Shown piece by piece: positions 1-6,532 of a stretch of 64,000 nucleotides of DNA (positions are counted from its first letter, which is position 1; each line of letters opens with the position of its first letter). Source of the stretch: an uncultured Eubacteriales bacterium (GTDB lineage: Bacteria; Bacillota; Clostridia; Christensenellales; Borkfalkiaceae); contig CAJLKN010000007.1 of the NCBI GenBank assembly GCA_905207235.1, positions 33,658 through 97,657 on the forward strand. Direction: 5' to 3'. Made by a program: the position numbers and the translations under genes. Below the pieces are notes generated by a model. The model had not been told where the DNA came from. It made no database searches and saw nothing but the letters and a program-made list of their open reading frames with translations.

Positions 1-626
1 GATCGCAGCTTTGCAATTACAGCACGGTTACGATGACTGCCAATATAACCGCGGTGAACGATACTTACAATATCATAACCATAACCGTATGTTCCAACAC
101 GGTATTTAATATCGGTTCTTACAAATTAAACTTCCGCGACGGCGAAAAGTTAAAGGGGTTCAAGGTGGTAAACAACGGCGAGATAATAATCGACGGCGAA
201 AACACTTTAAGAAGTTCTTCGCTGTACAGCGGAAGCGGAAAGGTGGTGCTGTACGCCGAAAGTGCGGACGACATATATGATTTTGCCAATTACGCAGATA
301 CCATACGCCTCAGCGCTGACATCGAAGGTTCGATCACGCTCTATCCTTACAGCAACTTCGCCAAAGAATTTGACCTGTGCGGACACAGTGTAGGTTCGCT
401 GACTGTTAATGCGAGCTGGTGCGACATACTCATAACTTCGTCAGTCGGAGGTGCTTCGATAGGCAAGTCGGGTTCGTCCGTCGCTGCGCTGAATGTGGGC
501 GGCGTTGGCAGTCAGAAGACCATAACGCTTGAAGAGCTTACGATTTACGGCATAAAATATTCGGACGAGTCCTACAGCCAGTGCGTAAACATCGACGTGT
601 CCTGCAACGTCGTTCCCGTATCTTAA
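1..626 (+). CDS. C-terminal part of a surface-type beta-rich protein (5' truncated)
   Basis: The reading frame is open from the window edge to a TAA at 624-626, so this is the end of a longer protein whose start lies outside. The 200 or so visible residues are rich in short beta-strand-like stretches with Gly, Ser and Asn turns and alternate hydrophobic residues, as in beta-helical or repeat-type exported proteins. Several Cys are present. No catalytic motif is recognised, and no LPXTG motif or membrane tail is seen at the C-terminus. A hairpin terminator follows 16 nt after the stop, so the gene ends its transcript. An internal ATG at 33 is an unlikely start because the upstream frame stays open and no SD precedes it. 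Function unknown; a secreted or surface role is inference. Confidence 0.5.
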   Translation, partial: SQLCNYSTVTMTANITAVNDTYNIITITVCSNTVFNIGSYKLNFRDGEKLKGFKVVNNGEIIIDGENTLRSSSLYSGSGKVVLYAESADDIYDFANYADTIRLSADIEGSITLYPYSNFAKEFDLCGHSVGSLTVNASWCDILITSSVGGASIGKSGSSVAALNVGGVGSQKTITLEELTIYGIKYSDESYSQCVNIDVSCNVVPVS

Positions 627-641
627 AAAATTAAATTCATA

Positions 642-676
642 GGGCGGCGTAATCTCGCGATTGCGCCGCCCTTTTG
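642..676 (+). terminator. Intrinsic terminator after the first partial gene
   Basis: A 9-bp GC-rich stem (AGGGCGGCG with CGCCGCCCT) is followed by a short T run. Confidence 0.75.
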
Positions 677-764
677 CATTTTAACGAACGATGATTTGTA
701 GCTGCGCTTATAATTTAAAATTCATTAAATTATGTGTATTTCCTTGAAAATACCGCGCAAAAAA

Positions 765-793
765 TTATATAGCTTTGCGCCGCTCAATATAAT
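765..793 (+). promoter_or_regulatory. Sigma-A promoter, apparently leaderless
   Basis: A perfect TATAAT lies at 788-793, with a weak -35 (TTATAT, 765-770) 17 bp upstream. The expected start point is about 800, only 1-2 nt before the ATG at 802, and no Shine-Dalgarno precedes that ATG. Confidence 0.5.
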
Positions 794-801
794 AATAGCG
801 T

Positions 802-1461
802 ATGAACAAAAAGGTAAAATGTTTTGTGTTGTTCTGCCTTGCCGCATGCGTAACAATAGTCCTCTTCGCCTGTTCGTGCGGCGGGAAGAGGCTGACGTTT
901 AATGCAAGTTTTTATTTCGTGTGCTACAAAATGCAGGATGACGCGTTTTCCGCGTCTTCCATATCTTCCGCCGTGCAGAGTTTCGGCGGAGCAGGCTATG
1001 TGGTGAGTTACGGCGGAAAATACTACATAACTTTTGCCTGCTACTACGGCGAAGAGCAGGCGCAATCGGTCTGCGCGGCTCTCAAAGACAGCGGGCTCGA
1101 TTGCGAGGTGCTGAAAGTGGAAGTGGACGGATATGACATTTCTGAAAAAAACGTCGGGTTCGCGCGCGAATACAGCGGCTATCTTTCCACGCTCTGCCAG
1201 CTTGCCGACGTGCTGTATAACACCGCTAACGCCCTCGACAGCGGAGCAGTCGGGCAGGAGGCGGCGAAAGGTATAATTTCAGACGCCAGGCTATCTCTTC
1301 AAGGGCTGTACAAAAACCCTGCGCTCGGCTCGTTTGCGGAGGAAATGGAATATATCCTATCAGAATTTTCCGAAGTCTGCGCGGGCTATGTCTATGCCCG
1401 CGACGTCAGGGCATTGCAGATTGCCCTTTGCGACAGCGTAATTAACGCAGATTTTCTATGA
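802..1461 (+). CDS. Putative lipoprotein with SPOR-like domain
   Basis: 219 residues. The N-terminus has Lys residues, a hydrophobic stretch and a lipobox-like Cys near residue 24-26 (LFACSC), consistent with signal peptidase II processing and anchoring to the outer face of the membrane. Residues about 55-105 (a Gly-rich strand, YYITFACYYG, then a helix with repeated Ala and a second strand) resemble the small peptidoglycan-binding SPOR fold; this is a pattern match only. The C-terminal half is helical. The gene stands alone. Its start overlaps a TATAAT promoter so closely that the mRNA would be leaderless. Function unknown; a cell-envelope or sporulation-related role is possible. Confidence 0.6.
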   Translation: MNKKVKCFVLFCLAACVTIVLFACSCGGKRLTFNASFYFVCYKMQDDAFSASSISSAVQSFGGAGYVVSYGGKYYITFACYYGEEQAQSVCAALKDSGLDCEVLKVEVDGYDISEKNVGFAREYSGYLSTLCQLADVLYNTANALDSGAVGQEAAKGIISDARLSLQGLYKNPALGSFAEEMEYILSEFSEVCAGYVYARDVRALQIALCDSVINADFL

Positions 1462-1465
1462 AAAG

Positions 1466-1494
1466 TGTACAAACGCCGCGCGAAGTGTTATAAT
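1466..1494 (+). promoter_or_regulatory. Leaderless sigma-A promoter for the SDR gene
   Basis: TGTACA (1466-1471), a 17-bp spacer and a perfect TATAAT (1489-1494). The expected start point coincides with the A of the ATG at 1501, and there is no SD. Confidence 0.6.
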
Positions 1495-1500
1495 GTTGGT

Positions 1501-2283
1501 ATGGACTACACACTCATCACGGGCGCGACGGGCGTAACAGGCAGGGCTTTCGCCCTCGCGTGTCTCGAACGCGGCGAAAATCTGTTTCTGACTGGAAGAA
1601 GTCAAGAAAAACTCGAAGTTTTGAAAAATTATCTTTTGACGCTCAATTCGGCGGCGGAGATAAAAACTTATGCGTGCGACCTTGCGCATTCGTCCGAGCG
1701 CAAAAAACTTTTCGGCGCGGCGCAAGGGCTTACCTTTTCCCGCCTGATAAACGTCGCAGGCGCGGACATTCAGAAGAGTTTTGAACTGTACGATGAGGAC
1801 AAGCTCGTCTTTCAGACGCGCATAAATTTCGAGGCGGCGGCTTCTTTGTGCCTGTTTTGCATAAAGCACAGAGCGGCAAAACTGAAAATAATAAACATAT
1901 CTTCGGTCTGCGGCGAAATGCCAATACCTTATTTTGCGCTGTACAGCGCGACAAAGGACGCGCTTACGAATTTTTCGCTCGCGCTCGATGAGGAGTTAAG
2001 GGATAAAAACATAACTGTAACCGCCGTGCTTCCGGGCGCAATTTATACCCGACCCGATGTCTGCGACTATATTGCAAAGCAGGGCTTGTGGGGTAAGATT
2101 GCGGCAAAGCAGCCGCAGTATGTGGCGGATAAGTCGCTGCGCGCTTCGGATAAAGGCGCAAAAAAGGTCGTCGTCGGCAGAGCCAATGCGTTCGCGCTCG
2201 CATTCTCCCGCGCCCTTCCGCGCGGTTTGCTCGCAAAGCTCAACGGCAAAATGCGCAAAGACGTATCCAAGGACGCCTTTTAA
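1501..2283 (+). CDS. Short-chain dehydrogenase/reductase (SDR)
   Basis: 260 residues, the usual classical SDR size. Visible motifs are the Rossmann TGATGVTG loop at residues 7-14, NVAG at the NNAG position, a Ser in the NISS strand and the catalytic YSATK near residue 150. It is predicted to use NAD(P)(H) to oxidise or reduce a carbonyl or hydroxyl substrate in the cytoplasm; the substrate cannot be read from the sequence. I chose ATG 1501 over an in-frame GTG at 1465 because the nucleotide-binding motif begins directly after it and the promoter -10 lies between the two. The gene is monocistronic, followed by the thyA promoter. Confidence 0.8.
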   Translation: MDYTLITGATGVTGRAFALACLERGENLFLTGRSQEKLEVLKNYLLTLNSAAEIKTYACDLAHSSERKKLFGAAQGLTFSRLINVAGADIQKSFELYDEDKLVFQTRINFEAAASLCLFCIKHRAAKLKIINISSVCGEMPIPYFALYSATKDALTNFSLALDEELRDKNITVTAVLPGAIYTRPDVCDYIAKQGLWGKIAAKQPQYVADKSLRASDKGAKKVVVGRANAFALAFSRALPRGLLAKLNGKMRKDVSKDAF

Positions 2284-2285
2284 GT

Positions 2286-2314
2286 TTGACGGGCGCGGTT
2301 TTGTGTGGTAAAAT
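2286..2314 (+). promoter_or_regulatory. thyA-folA promoter
   Basis: TTGACG (2286-2291), 17 bp, TAAAAT (2309-2314), with a TG one base upstream of the -10 (extended -10). Confidence 0.7.
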
Positions 2315-2338
2315 ATTCAAAAATTACGGAGAAAACCA

Positions 2339-3169
2339 ATGAGCAGGGCAGATGAAATTTTTGTCGCAAACATGAAAGAAATAATGACCGACGGAGTGTG
2401 GGACACAAATCTTCCCGTCCGTCCGAGGTGGAGCGACGGCACTCCCGCGCACACGATTAAAAAGTTCGGCATAGTCAACCGGTACGACTTGTCAAAGGAA
2501 TTTCCTATTCTGACGATACGCCGCACCGCACTCAGAACGGCTATCGACGAGCTGTTGTGGATATGGCAGAAAAAGAGCAACAACGTCCATGACCTTCATT
2601 CAAAAATATGGGACCAGTGGGCGGACGAAAATGGCTCGATAGGCAAGGCTTACGGCTATCAGCTGGGCATAAAACACCACTATAAAGAGGGCGACTTTGA
2701 TCAGGTGGACAGGGTTATTTACGACCTTAAAAACAACCCTGCAAGCCGCAGGATAATGACCAATATCTATAACTTTGCCGACCTTCACGAAATGAACCTT
2801 TACCCCTGCGCATATTCTATGACGTTCAACGTTTCTGGCGATAAATTAAACGGCATACTCAACCAGCGTTCGAACGACATGCTCACTGCGAACAACTGGA
2901 ACGTCGCGCAGTATGCCGTGCTTCTGATAATGCTCGCGCAGGTCAGCGGGTTAAAGGCGGGCGAGCTCGTGCACGTAATCGCCGACGCTCACATTTACGA
3001 CAGGCATATTCCCATAGTAAAGGAAATTATTGAAATGCCCATGTATCCCGCACCCAAACTCGAAGTTGACCCCGACATAAAGAATTTTTACGACTTCACG
3101 GTGGACAGCTTCAGGCTTGTAGATTACAAGTGCAACGATAAAAAATACAATATTCCCGTTGCGGAATGA
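2339..3169 (+). CDS. thyA: Thymidylate synthase
   Basis: 276 residues, full length. The enzyme methylates dUMP to dTMP with 5,10-methylene-THF and releases dihydrofolate. The nucleophile is Cys157 in LYPCAYSM, followed by QRSND (residues 176-180, phosphate-binding Arg and Ser and the conserved Asp). Asn residues follow in NNWNVAQYA, and ADAHIYDRH supplies the His/Tyr pair that holds the dUMP ribose. The residue after the active-site Cys is Ala rather than the His of E. coli-type enzymes, a variation also seen in some Bacillota. The ATG at 2339 is preceded by GGAG. folA follows with its SD inside the thyA stop region, so the two are co-translated and the dihydrofolate made here is recycled by the next gene product. 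Confidence 0.95.
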   Translation: MSRADEIFVANMKEIMTDGVWDTNLPVRPRWSDGTPAHTIKKFGIVNRYDLSKEFPILTIRRTALRTAIDELLWIWQKKSNNVHDLHSKIWDQWADENGSIGKAYGYQLGIKHHYKEGDFDQVDRVIYDLKNNPASRRIMTNIYNFADLHEMNLYPCAYSMTFNVSGDKLNGILNQRSNDMLTANNWNVAQYAVLLIMLAQVSGLKAGELVHVIADAHIYDRHIPIVKEIIEMPMYPAPKLEVDPDIKNFYDFTVDSFRLVDYKCNDKKYNIPVAE

Positions 3170-3179
3170 GGAGAAAAAG

Positions 3180-3680
3180 ATGAAAGCCATAGTGCAGGTG
3201 GACGAACAGTGGGGGATAGGCAGGGACAACGGACTTATGTTTTCCCTCCCCGCCGACATGAAGTTTTTCAAAAACACGACAGTCGGCAACGTCGTCGTTA
3301 TGGGCGCAAATACCCTTAAATCTTTCCCCGGCGGAAAGCCGCTCAAAAACAGAACAAATATTGTGCTGAGCAAATCTCTGCCCGAAAGCGACGACAGAAT
3401 AACCGTCCGCAGCCGCGAGGAGCTTTTATCCGAACTTAAAAAATACCCGTCGGACAGCATTTATGTCATAGGCGGCGCGCTCATCTATTCCATGCTTCTG
3501 CCCTATTGCGAAAGCGTGCTAGTAACCAAGGTGAACGCGGTGGGCGGAGCGGACAGGTTCTTCTGCGACCTCGATAAATCTGCTCGCTTTTCGCTTGCGG
3601 AAAGCTCCGAGCCCGTCGAAACCAACGGATATATAATAACTTTCAACAAATACGCAAACAACGACATTCAGCCTCTGTAA
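3180..3680 (+). CDS. folA: Dihydrofolate reductase
   Basis: 166 residues. It reduces the dihydrofolate produced by ThyA to tetrahydrofolate with NADPH. The features expected of DHFR are visible: WGIGRDNGL near residue 11, the catalytic acid Asp26 in SLPADMKFFK, VMGANTLKSFPGGKPL for NADPH and folate binding, and VIGGALIY near the C-terminal third. The start is the ATG at 3180, which has GAGGAG 6 nt upstream; an upstream in-frame TTG at 3159 lies inside thyA and has no SD. A terminator follows. The thyA-folA arrangement is the classical dTMP cycle operon. Confidence 0.93.
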   Translation: MKAIVQVDEQWGIGRDNGLMFSLPADMKFFKNTTVGNVVVMGANTLKSFPGGKPLKNRTNIVLSKSLPESDDRITVRSREELLSELKKYPSDSIYVIGGALIYSMLLPYCESVLVTKVNAVGGADRFFCDLDKSARFSLAESSEPVETNGYIITFNKYANNDIQPL

Positions 3681-3706
3681 TTTATCAATTTTCAATTTAA
3701 ATGCCC

Positions 3707-3746
3707 GCCGCCGCGGACCTCATTGGTCCGCGGCGGCTTATTTTTT
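3707..3746 (+). terminator. Terminator after folA
   Basis: A 13-bp GC-rich stem (3707-3719 with 3725-3737) is followed by a T-rich tract. Confidence 0.85.
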
Positions 3747-3949
3747 GCCCCGCTGACATCGCGCCGGCAATAGCACAGAGACCGCCGCACGCGGCGGTGT
3801 TTTAATGCGGAGGGCGGTATTTTAAATTTTTTTGTGCCGAAAATTTTTTCATTCTCTGTCCTGTCGGACTTTAAGCCTTAATTTGTGGCAACGGCGGCTC
3901 CGCGCGGCATAAATTGGAATATAATACGCTTTTTACGGGGGATAAAATT

Positions 3950-4717
3950 TTGGATTGGTTTGTCGGTTTACAGAGCTGGCAACAGGCCGCCATAGCCTGC
4001 ACTTTCACATGGGCTATGACAGCGGCGGGAGCTTCGCTGGTTTTTGTCTGTAAAAAAGTAAACGGTTCGGCTTTCAGCTTCATGATGTCGGCGGCCGCGG
4101 GAATAATGATGGCTTCGGCATTTTTTTCTCTCCTTCTGCCCGCATTGGAGAGCGGAGGGGAATACTCGTACATCGTGCTCACTTCGGGCTTCGTCGCGGG
4201 CGGAATACTTATAGTGCTCACGGATATCGCCGTGGCAAAACTAAACCTGTTTTCGGGCGATAAAAGCGCGCGTTCGGGCGCGGTAACCTGCGTTGCCGTA
4301 ACTATACATAACATACCCGAAGGTATGGCTGTAGGCGTCGCGTTCGCCGCGCTTACGGGTGAGGGCGCTGTAATTTCCGCACTGATGCTCGCCTTCGGCA
4401 TAGGCATACAGAACTTTCCCGAGGGCATGTGCGTGGCGTTTCCGCTGCGAGCCAACGGTTTTTCGCGCTTCAACAGCTTTTTTATAGGTCAGCTTTCGGG
4501 CGCGGTCGAAATAGTTGCGGGGCTCGTGGGCGCAATCGCCGTCAGCGTGATAAGCGGAATACTTCCGTTCGCCCTCGCTTTTTCCGCGGGAGCAATGCTC
4601 GCCGTCGTTTGTTCCGAACTCATACCGCAGAGCTTCGAGGGCGGAAAGATAAAGGCTACTCTCGGCACGATTGCGGGTTTCGCGCTCATGATGATTTTGG
4701 ATATCGCCCTCGGCTGA
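3950..4717 (+). CDS. ZIP-family metal (zinc) transporter
   Basis: 255 residues, strongly hydrophobic with about eight predicted membrane segments. The two metal-site helices of the ZIP family are obvious: HNIPEGMAVG near residue 119 and QNFPEGMCVAF about 40 residues later. The family imports Zn2+ and sometimes other divalent metals across the inner membrane. The His-rich loop typical of many ZIP proteins between the third and fourth helices is short and carries no His cluster. I chose TTG 3950 because a GGGGGA sequence lies 8 nt upstream; a TTG at 3914 precedes a TATAAT at 3919-3924, which should be the -10 of the transcript. ZupT/GufA-type is the best subfamily guess. Confidence 0.85.
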   Translation: MDWFVGLQSWQQAAIACTFTWAMTAAGASLVFVCKKVNGSAFSFMMSAAAGIMMASAFFSLLLPALESGGEYSYIVLTSGFVAGGILIVLTDIAVAKLNLFSGDKSARSGAVTCVAVTIHNIPEGMAVGVAFAALTGEGAVISALMLAFGIGIQNFPEGMCVAFPLRANGFSRFNSFFIGQLSGAVEIVAGLVGAIAVSVISGILPFALAFSAGAMLAVVCSELIPQSFEGGKIKATLGTIAGFALMMILDIALG

Positions 4718-4725
4718 GGTATAAT
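4697..4725 (+). promoter_or_regulatory. Possible promoter for spoVAC
   Basis: A weak -35 (TTGGAT, 4697-4702), 17 bp and a perfect TATAAT (4720-4725), overlapping the end of the ZIP gene. It looks like sigma-A rather than a sporulation sigma. Confidence 0.4.
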
Positions 4726-4753
4726 TGCGCCGCGCTATGCCCAAAATAACGGT

Positions 4754-4843
4754 ATGAGGCGAGAGATAGATCTTACCCGCCGCGACGAGCGGGAAACTTA
4801 TATAAAGCCTTCCAAAGAGGGAGGAACTAAAAATGACAGGTAA
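4754..4843 (+). CDS. Possible 29-residue leader ORF overlapping spoVAC
   Basis: ATG at 4754, TAA at 4841-4843, highly charged (many Arg, Glu, Lys), overlapping the first 11 nt of spoVAC in another frame. The SD of spoVAC lies inside it. There is no clear SD for this ORF itself. It could couple translation to spoVAC or be chance. Confidence 0.2.
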   Translation: MRREIDLTRRDERETYIKPSKEGGTKNDR

Positions 4844-5282
4844 GCACAGGGAAAACTACAACCGAAATTACCTGGAATACGTAAAAAGCCGCGAGCCCAG
4901 AACAAAACACTTCAAAAATTGCCTCGCGGCTTTCGGCGTGGGCGGATTTATATGCTGCATAGGTCAGTTTATAAGATATATGTTCGAGTTCGCGGGACTT
5001 ACGGGAGACGTGCTCGCGGGCAGCGTTTCTGTGGTGCTTATATTTTTAGGCTGCCTTCTTACGGGGCTTGGCGTCTATGACCGCATAGGCAGGTATGCGG
5101 GAGCGGGTTCGATAGTGCCCATAACGGGCTTTGCAAACTCGGTTGCGTCCCCCGCGATAGAGTTCAAAACCGAAGGCTGGATATACGGCATGGCGGCAAA
5201 AATGTTCACCGTTGCGGGGGCAATCATTGTTTTCGGGGTGTTTTCGGGCGTTCTAGTCGGCTTGATATATTATTTTGTATAA
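4833..5282 (+). CDS. spoVAC: Stage V sporulation protein AC (SpoVAC/SpoVAEb family)
   Basis: 149 residues with a basic N-terminus (residues 1-28), the family-typical HFKNCLAAFGVGGFICCIGQ segment near residue 26 and about four membrane helices, ending in hydrophobic residues. SpoVA proteins form the inner-membrane channel that takes up Ca-dipicolinate into the forespore and releases it at germination. GGGAGGA 7 nt before the ATG sets the start. In most spore-formers spoVAC is followed by spoVAD and spoVAE(b); here neither is present, and the next gene is pflA behind its own promoter and riboswitch. The identification is firm, but whether the organism sporulates is not shown by this window. Confidence 0.85.
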   Translation: MTGKHRENYNRNYLEYVKSREPRTKHFKNCLAAFGVGGFICCIGQFIRYMFEFAGLTGDVLAGSVSVVLIFLGCLLTGLGVYDRIGRYAGAGSIVPITGFANSVASPAIEFKTEGWIYGMAAKMFTVAGAIIVFGVFSGVLVGLIYYFV

Positions 5283-5352
5283 ATTAGCCGCCGCTAACAC
5301 AATATATTGTGCGCTGTAAAAATTTTTCATTCAACATTTAGTGAAAAACTTA

Positions 5353-5381
5353 TTGACATAAATCAAATTAAATGATACAAT
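5353..5381 (+). promoter_or_regulatory. pfl operon promoter
   Basis: TTGACA (5353-5358), 17 bp, TACAAT (5376-5381). The expected start point is near 5388, which puts the whole riboswitch in the leader. Confidence 0.8.
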
Positions 5382-5399
5382 ACGATTGACTTTGATAGA

Positions 5400-5476
5400 G
5401 CCGACGCGCAACCGACGAATACGAGCGGAAAACCGCGAGGGAGCGCGACGGTGTAAGAGTGTCGTTCGTCTGGGCA
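5400..5476 (+). promoter_or_regulatory. ZTP riboswitch (pfl RNA motif)
   Basis: The leader fits the ZTP/ZMP aptamer element by element. P1 arms are GCGC at 5406-5409 and 5443-5446. The conserved joining segment is ACCGACGAA at 5411-5419. A GCGG/CCGC hairpin lies at 5425-5436, and GGGAGCGCGAC follows it. The 3' signature CGTCTGGGCA (5467-5476) has a CGTC that can pair with GACG (5414-5417) to form the required pseudoknot. The TGGGCA end overlaps the 5' arm of a terminator, so ligand binding should prevent termination. ZTP signals 10-formyl-THF shortage; the downstream pyruvate formate-lyase makes formate, the one-carbon source for 10-formyl-THF. The motif was originally named after pfl genes. 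Confidence 0.85.
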
Positions 5477-5515
5477 AATTTATCATATAAGGGGATAAAT
5501 TGCCCTTATTTTTTT
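5472..5515 (+). terminator. Riboswitch-controlled terminator
   Basis: The arm at 5472-5484 pairs with 5494-5505 (ending TTGCCC), followed by a T-rich tract. The 5' arm shares GGGCA with the aptamer, which gives a mutually exclusive on/off switch. Confidence 0.85.
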
Positions 5516-5528
5516 CAGGAGGCGTCGC

Positions 5529-6245
5529 ATGACGGGTGCAATTCATTCATTCGAAAGTTTCGGCACCGTGGACGGACCGGGAATACGCTTTGTAGTATTC
5601 GTCCAGGGCTGTCCCATGCGCTGTCTGTACTGCCACAATCCCGACACGTGGAGCGCGGAAGCGGGTCAGAAGTTTACCGCGCAGGAAGTCGCCGAAAGGG
5701 CTTTGAGATACAAAAGCTATTTTATGGGCGGCGGAGGTGTAACCGTTTCGGGCGGCGAACCGCTCTTGCAGGCGGAATTCGTCGAAGAGCTTTTCAGGCT
5801 GCTCAAAGCGAGCGGCGTCAACACCGCTCTGGATACTTCGGGCATACTGTTCAACGCCGAAAACGAGCACAAGTTCGACGGGCTTTTGTCGGTAACCGAC
5901 CTCGTTCTTCTCGACATAAAGCATATAGACGACGAACAGCACAAACGCCTCACGGGACATTCCAACGCAAATATCCTTGCGTTTGCCAGATACCTTTCGG
6001 CAATAAATAAACCCGTCTGGATACGCCACGTGCTCGTTCCGGGCATAACCGACGACGATGAATATTTAAAGAGGCTGTCGGCGTTTATAAAAACTTTGAG
6101 CAACGTGCAGAAAGTCGAAGTCCTGCCTTATCACACCATGGGGGCGGTCAAGTACGAAAAACTCGGCATAGATTACCCCTTGAAGGGCGTAAAGCCGCCA
6201 GAAAGGGAGAGGGTAATCAACGCAAAGGAAATACTTAAAATATGA
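5529..6245 (+). CDS. pflA: Pyruvate formate-lyase activating enzyme (radical SAM)
   Basis: 238 residues, normal length. It uses a [4Fe-4S] cluster and S-adenosylmethionine to abstract a hydrogen from the glycine of pyruvate formate-lyase. The cluster motif CPMRCLYC (CxxxCxxC) is near residue 28, preceded by TVDGPGIRFVVF, and GGGGVTVSGGEPLLQ follows as in other activases. The ATG follows AGGAGG by 6 nt. The gene lies directly behind the ZTP riboswitch terminator and overlaps the next gene by 4 nt (ATGA), so it is the first gene of a co-translated unit with its substrate, pflB. Here the target glycine is on the separate small subunit encoded at 8578. Confidence 0.95.
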   Translation: MTGAIHSFESFGTVDGPGIRFVVFVQGCPMRCLYCHNPDTWSAEAGQKFTAQEVAERALRYKSYFMGGGGVTVSGGEPLLQAEFVEELFRLLKASGVNTALDTSGILFNAENEHKFDGLLSVTDLVLLDIKHIDDEQHKRLTGHSNANILAFARYLSAINKPVWIRHVLVPGITDDDEYLKRLSAFIKTLSNVQKVEVLPYHTMGAVKYEKLGIDYPLKGVKPPERERVINAKEILKI

Positions 6246-6532
6246 ATAAAAAATTCAAAATGATAGAAATCGGCGGCGACTCGTGCGCGAGTTGCCACGC
6301 GATGGCGCGACAGGCGCATGAAGTGGCAGAAAGCTGCGGCATGGACTTCGAGCGCATAGATATAGAAATGTCGCCCGAAGCTGTGCAGAAATACGGCGTG
6401 GAGCGCATACCCACCGTCGTAATATGCGACGGCGACAACATAATAGCAAAGTGTTCGGGCTATCAGCCCGATGAAATACTCTCCCTGTGGGCAGAGGCAA
6501 AGACAGAAGAATATATGAGAGGTAAAGTATGA
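6242..6532 (+). CDS. Thioredoxin-like protein with CASC motif
   Basis: 96 residues, about thioredoxin size. Residues 14-19 read SCASCH, a CxxC at the N-terminus of the first long helix as in thioredoxin, and IPTVVI with the cis-Pro near residue 56 is the second landmark. No signal peptide, so cytoplasmic. It starts inside the pflA stop (ATGA) and its own stop region overlaps pflB in the same way, so it is made in step with both. A thiol-redox role, perhaps protecting or reducing the PFL/PflA system, is inference from position; a general thioredoxin is the alternative. Confidence 0.75.
   Translation: MNKKFKMIEIGGDSCASCHAMARQAHEVAESCGMDFERIDIEMSPEAVQKYGVERIPTVVICDGDNIIAKCSGYQPDEILSLWAEAKTEEYMRGKV

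Noticed and set aside
3914..3949. Upstream TTG start for the ZIP transporter
   Set aside because: It precedes the TATAAT at 3919-3924 and has no SD, whereas TTG 3950 has GGGGGA at a proper distance.
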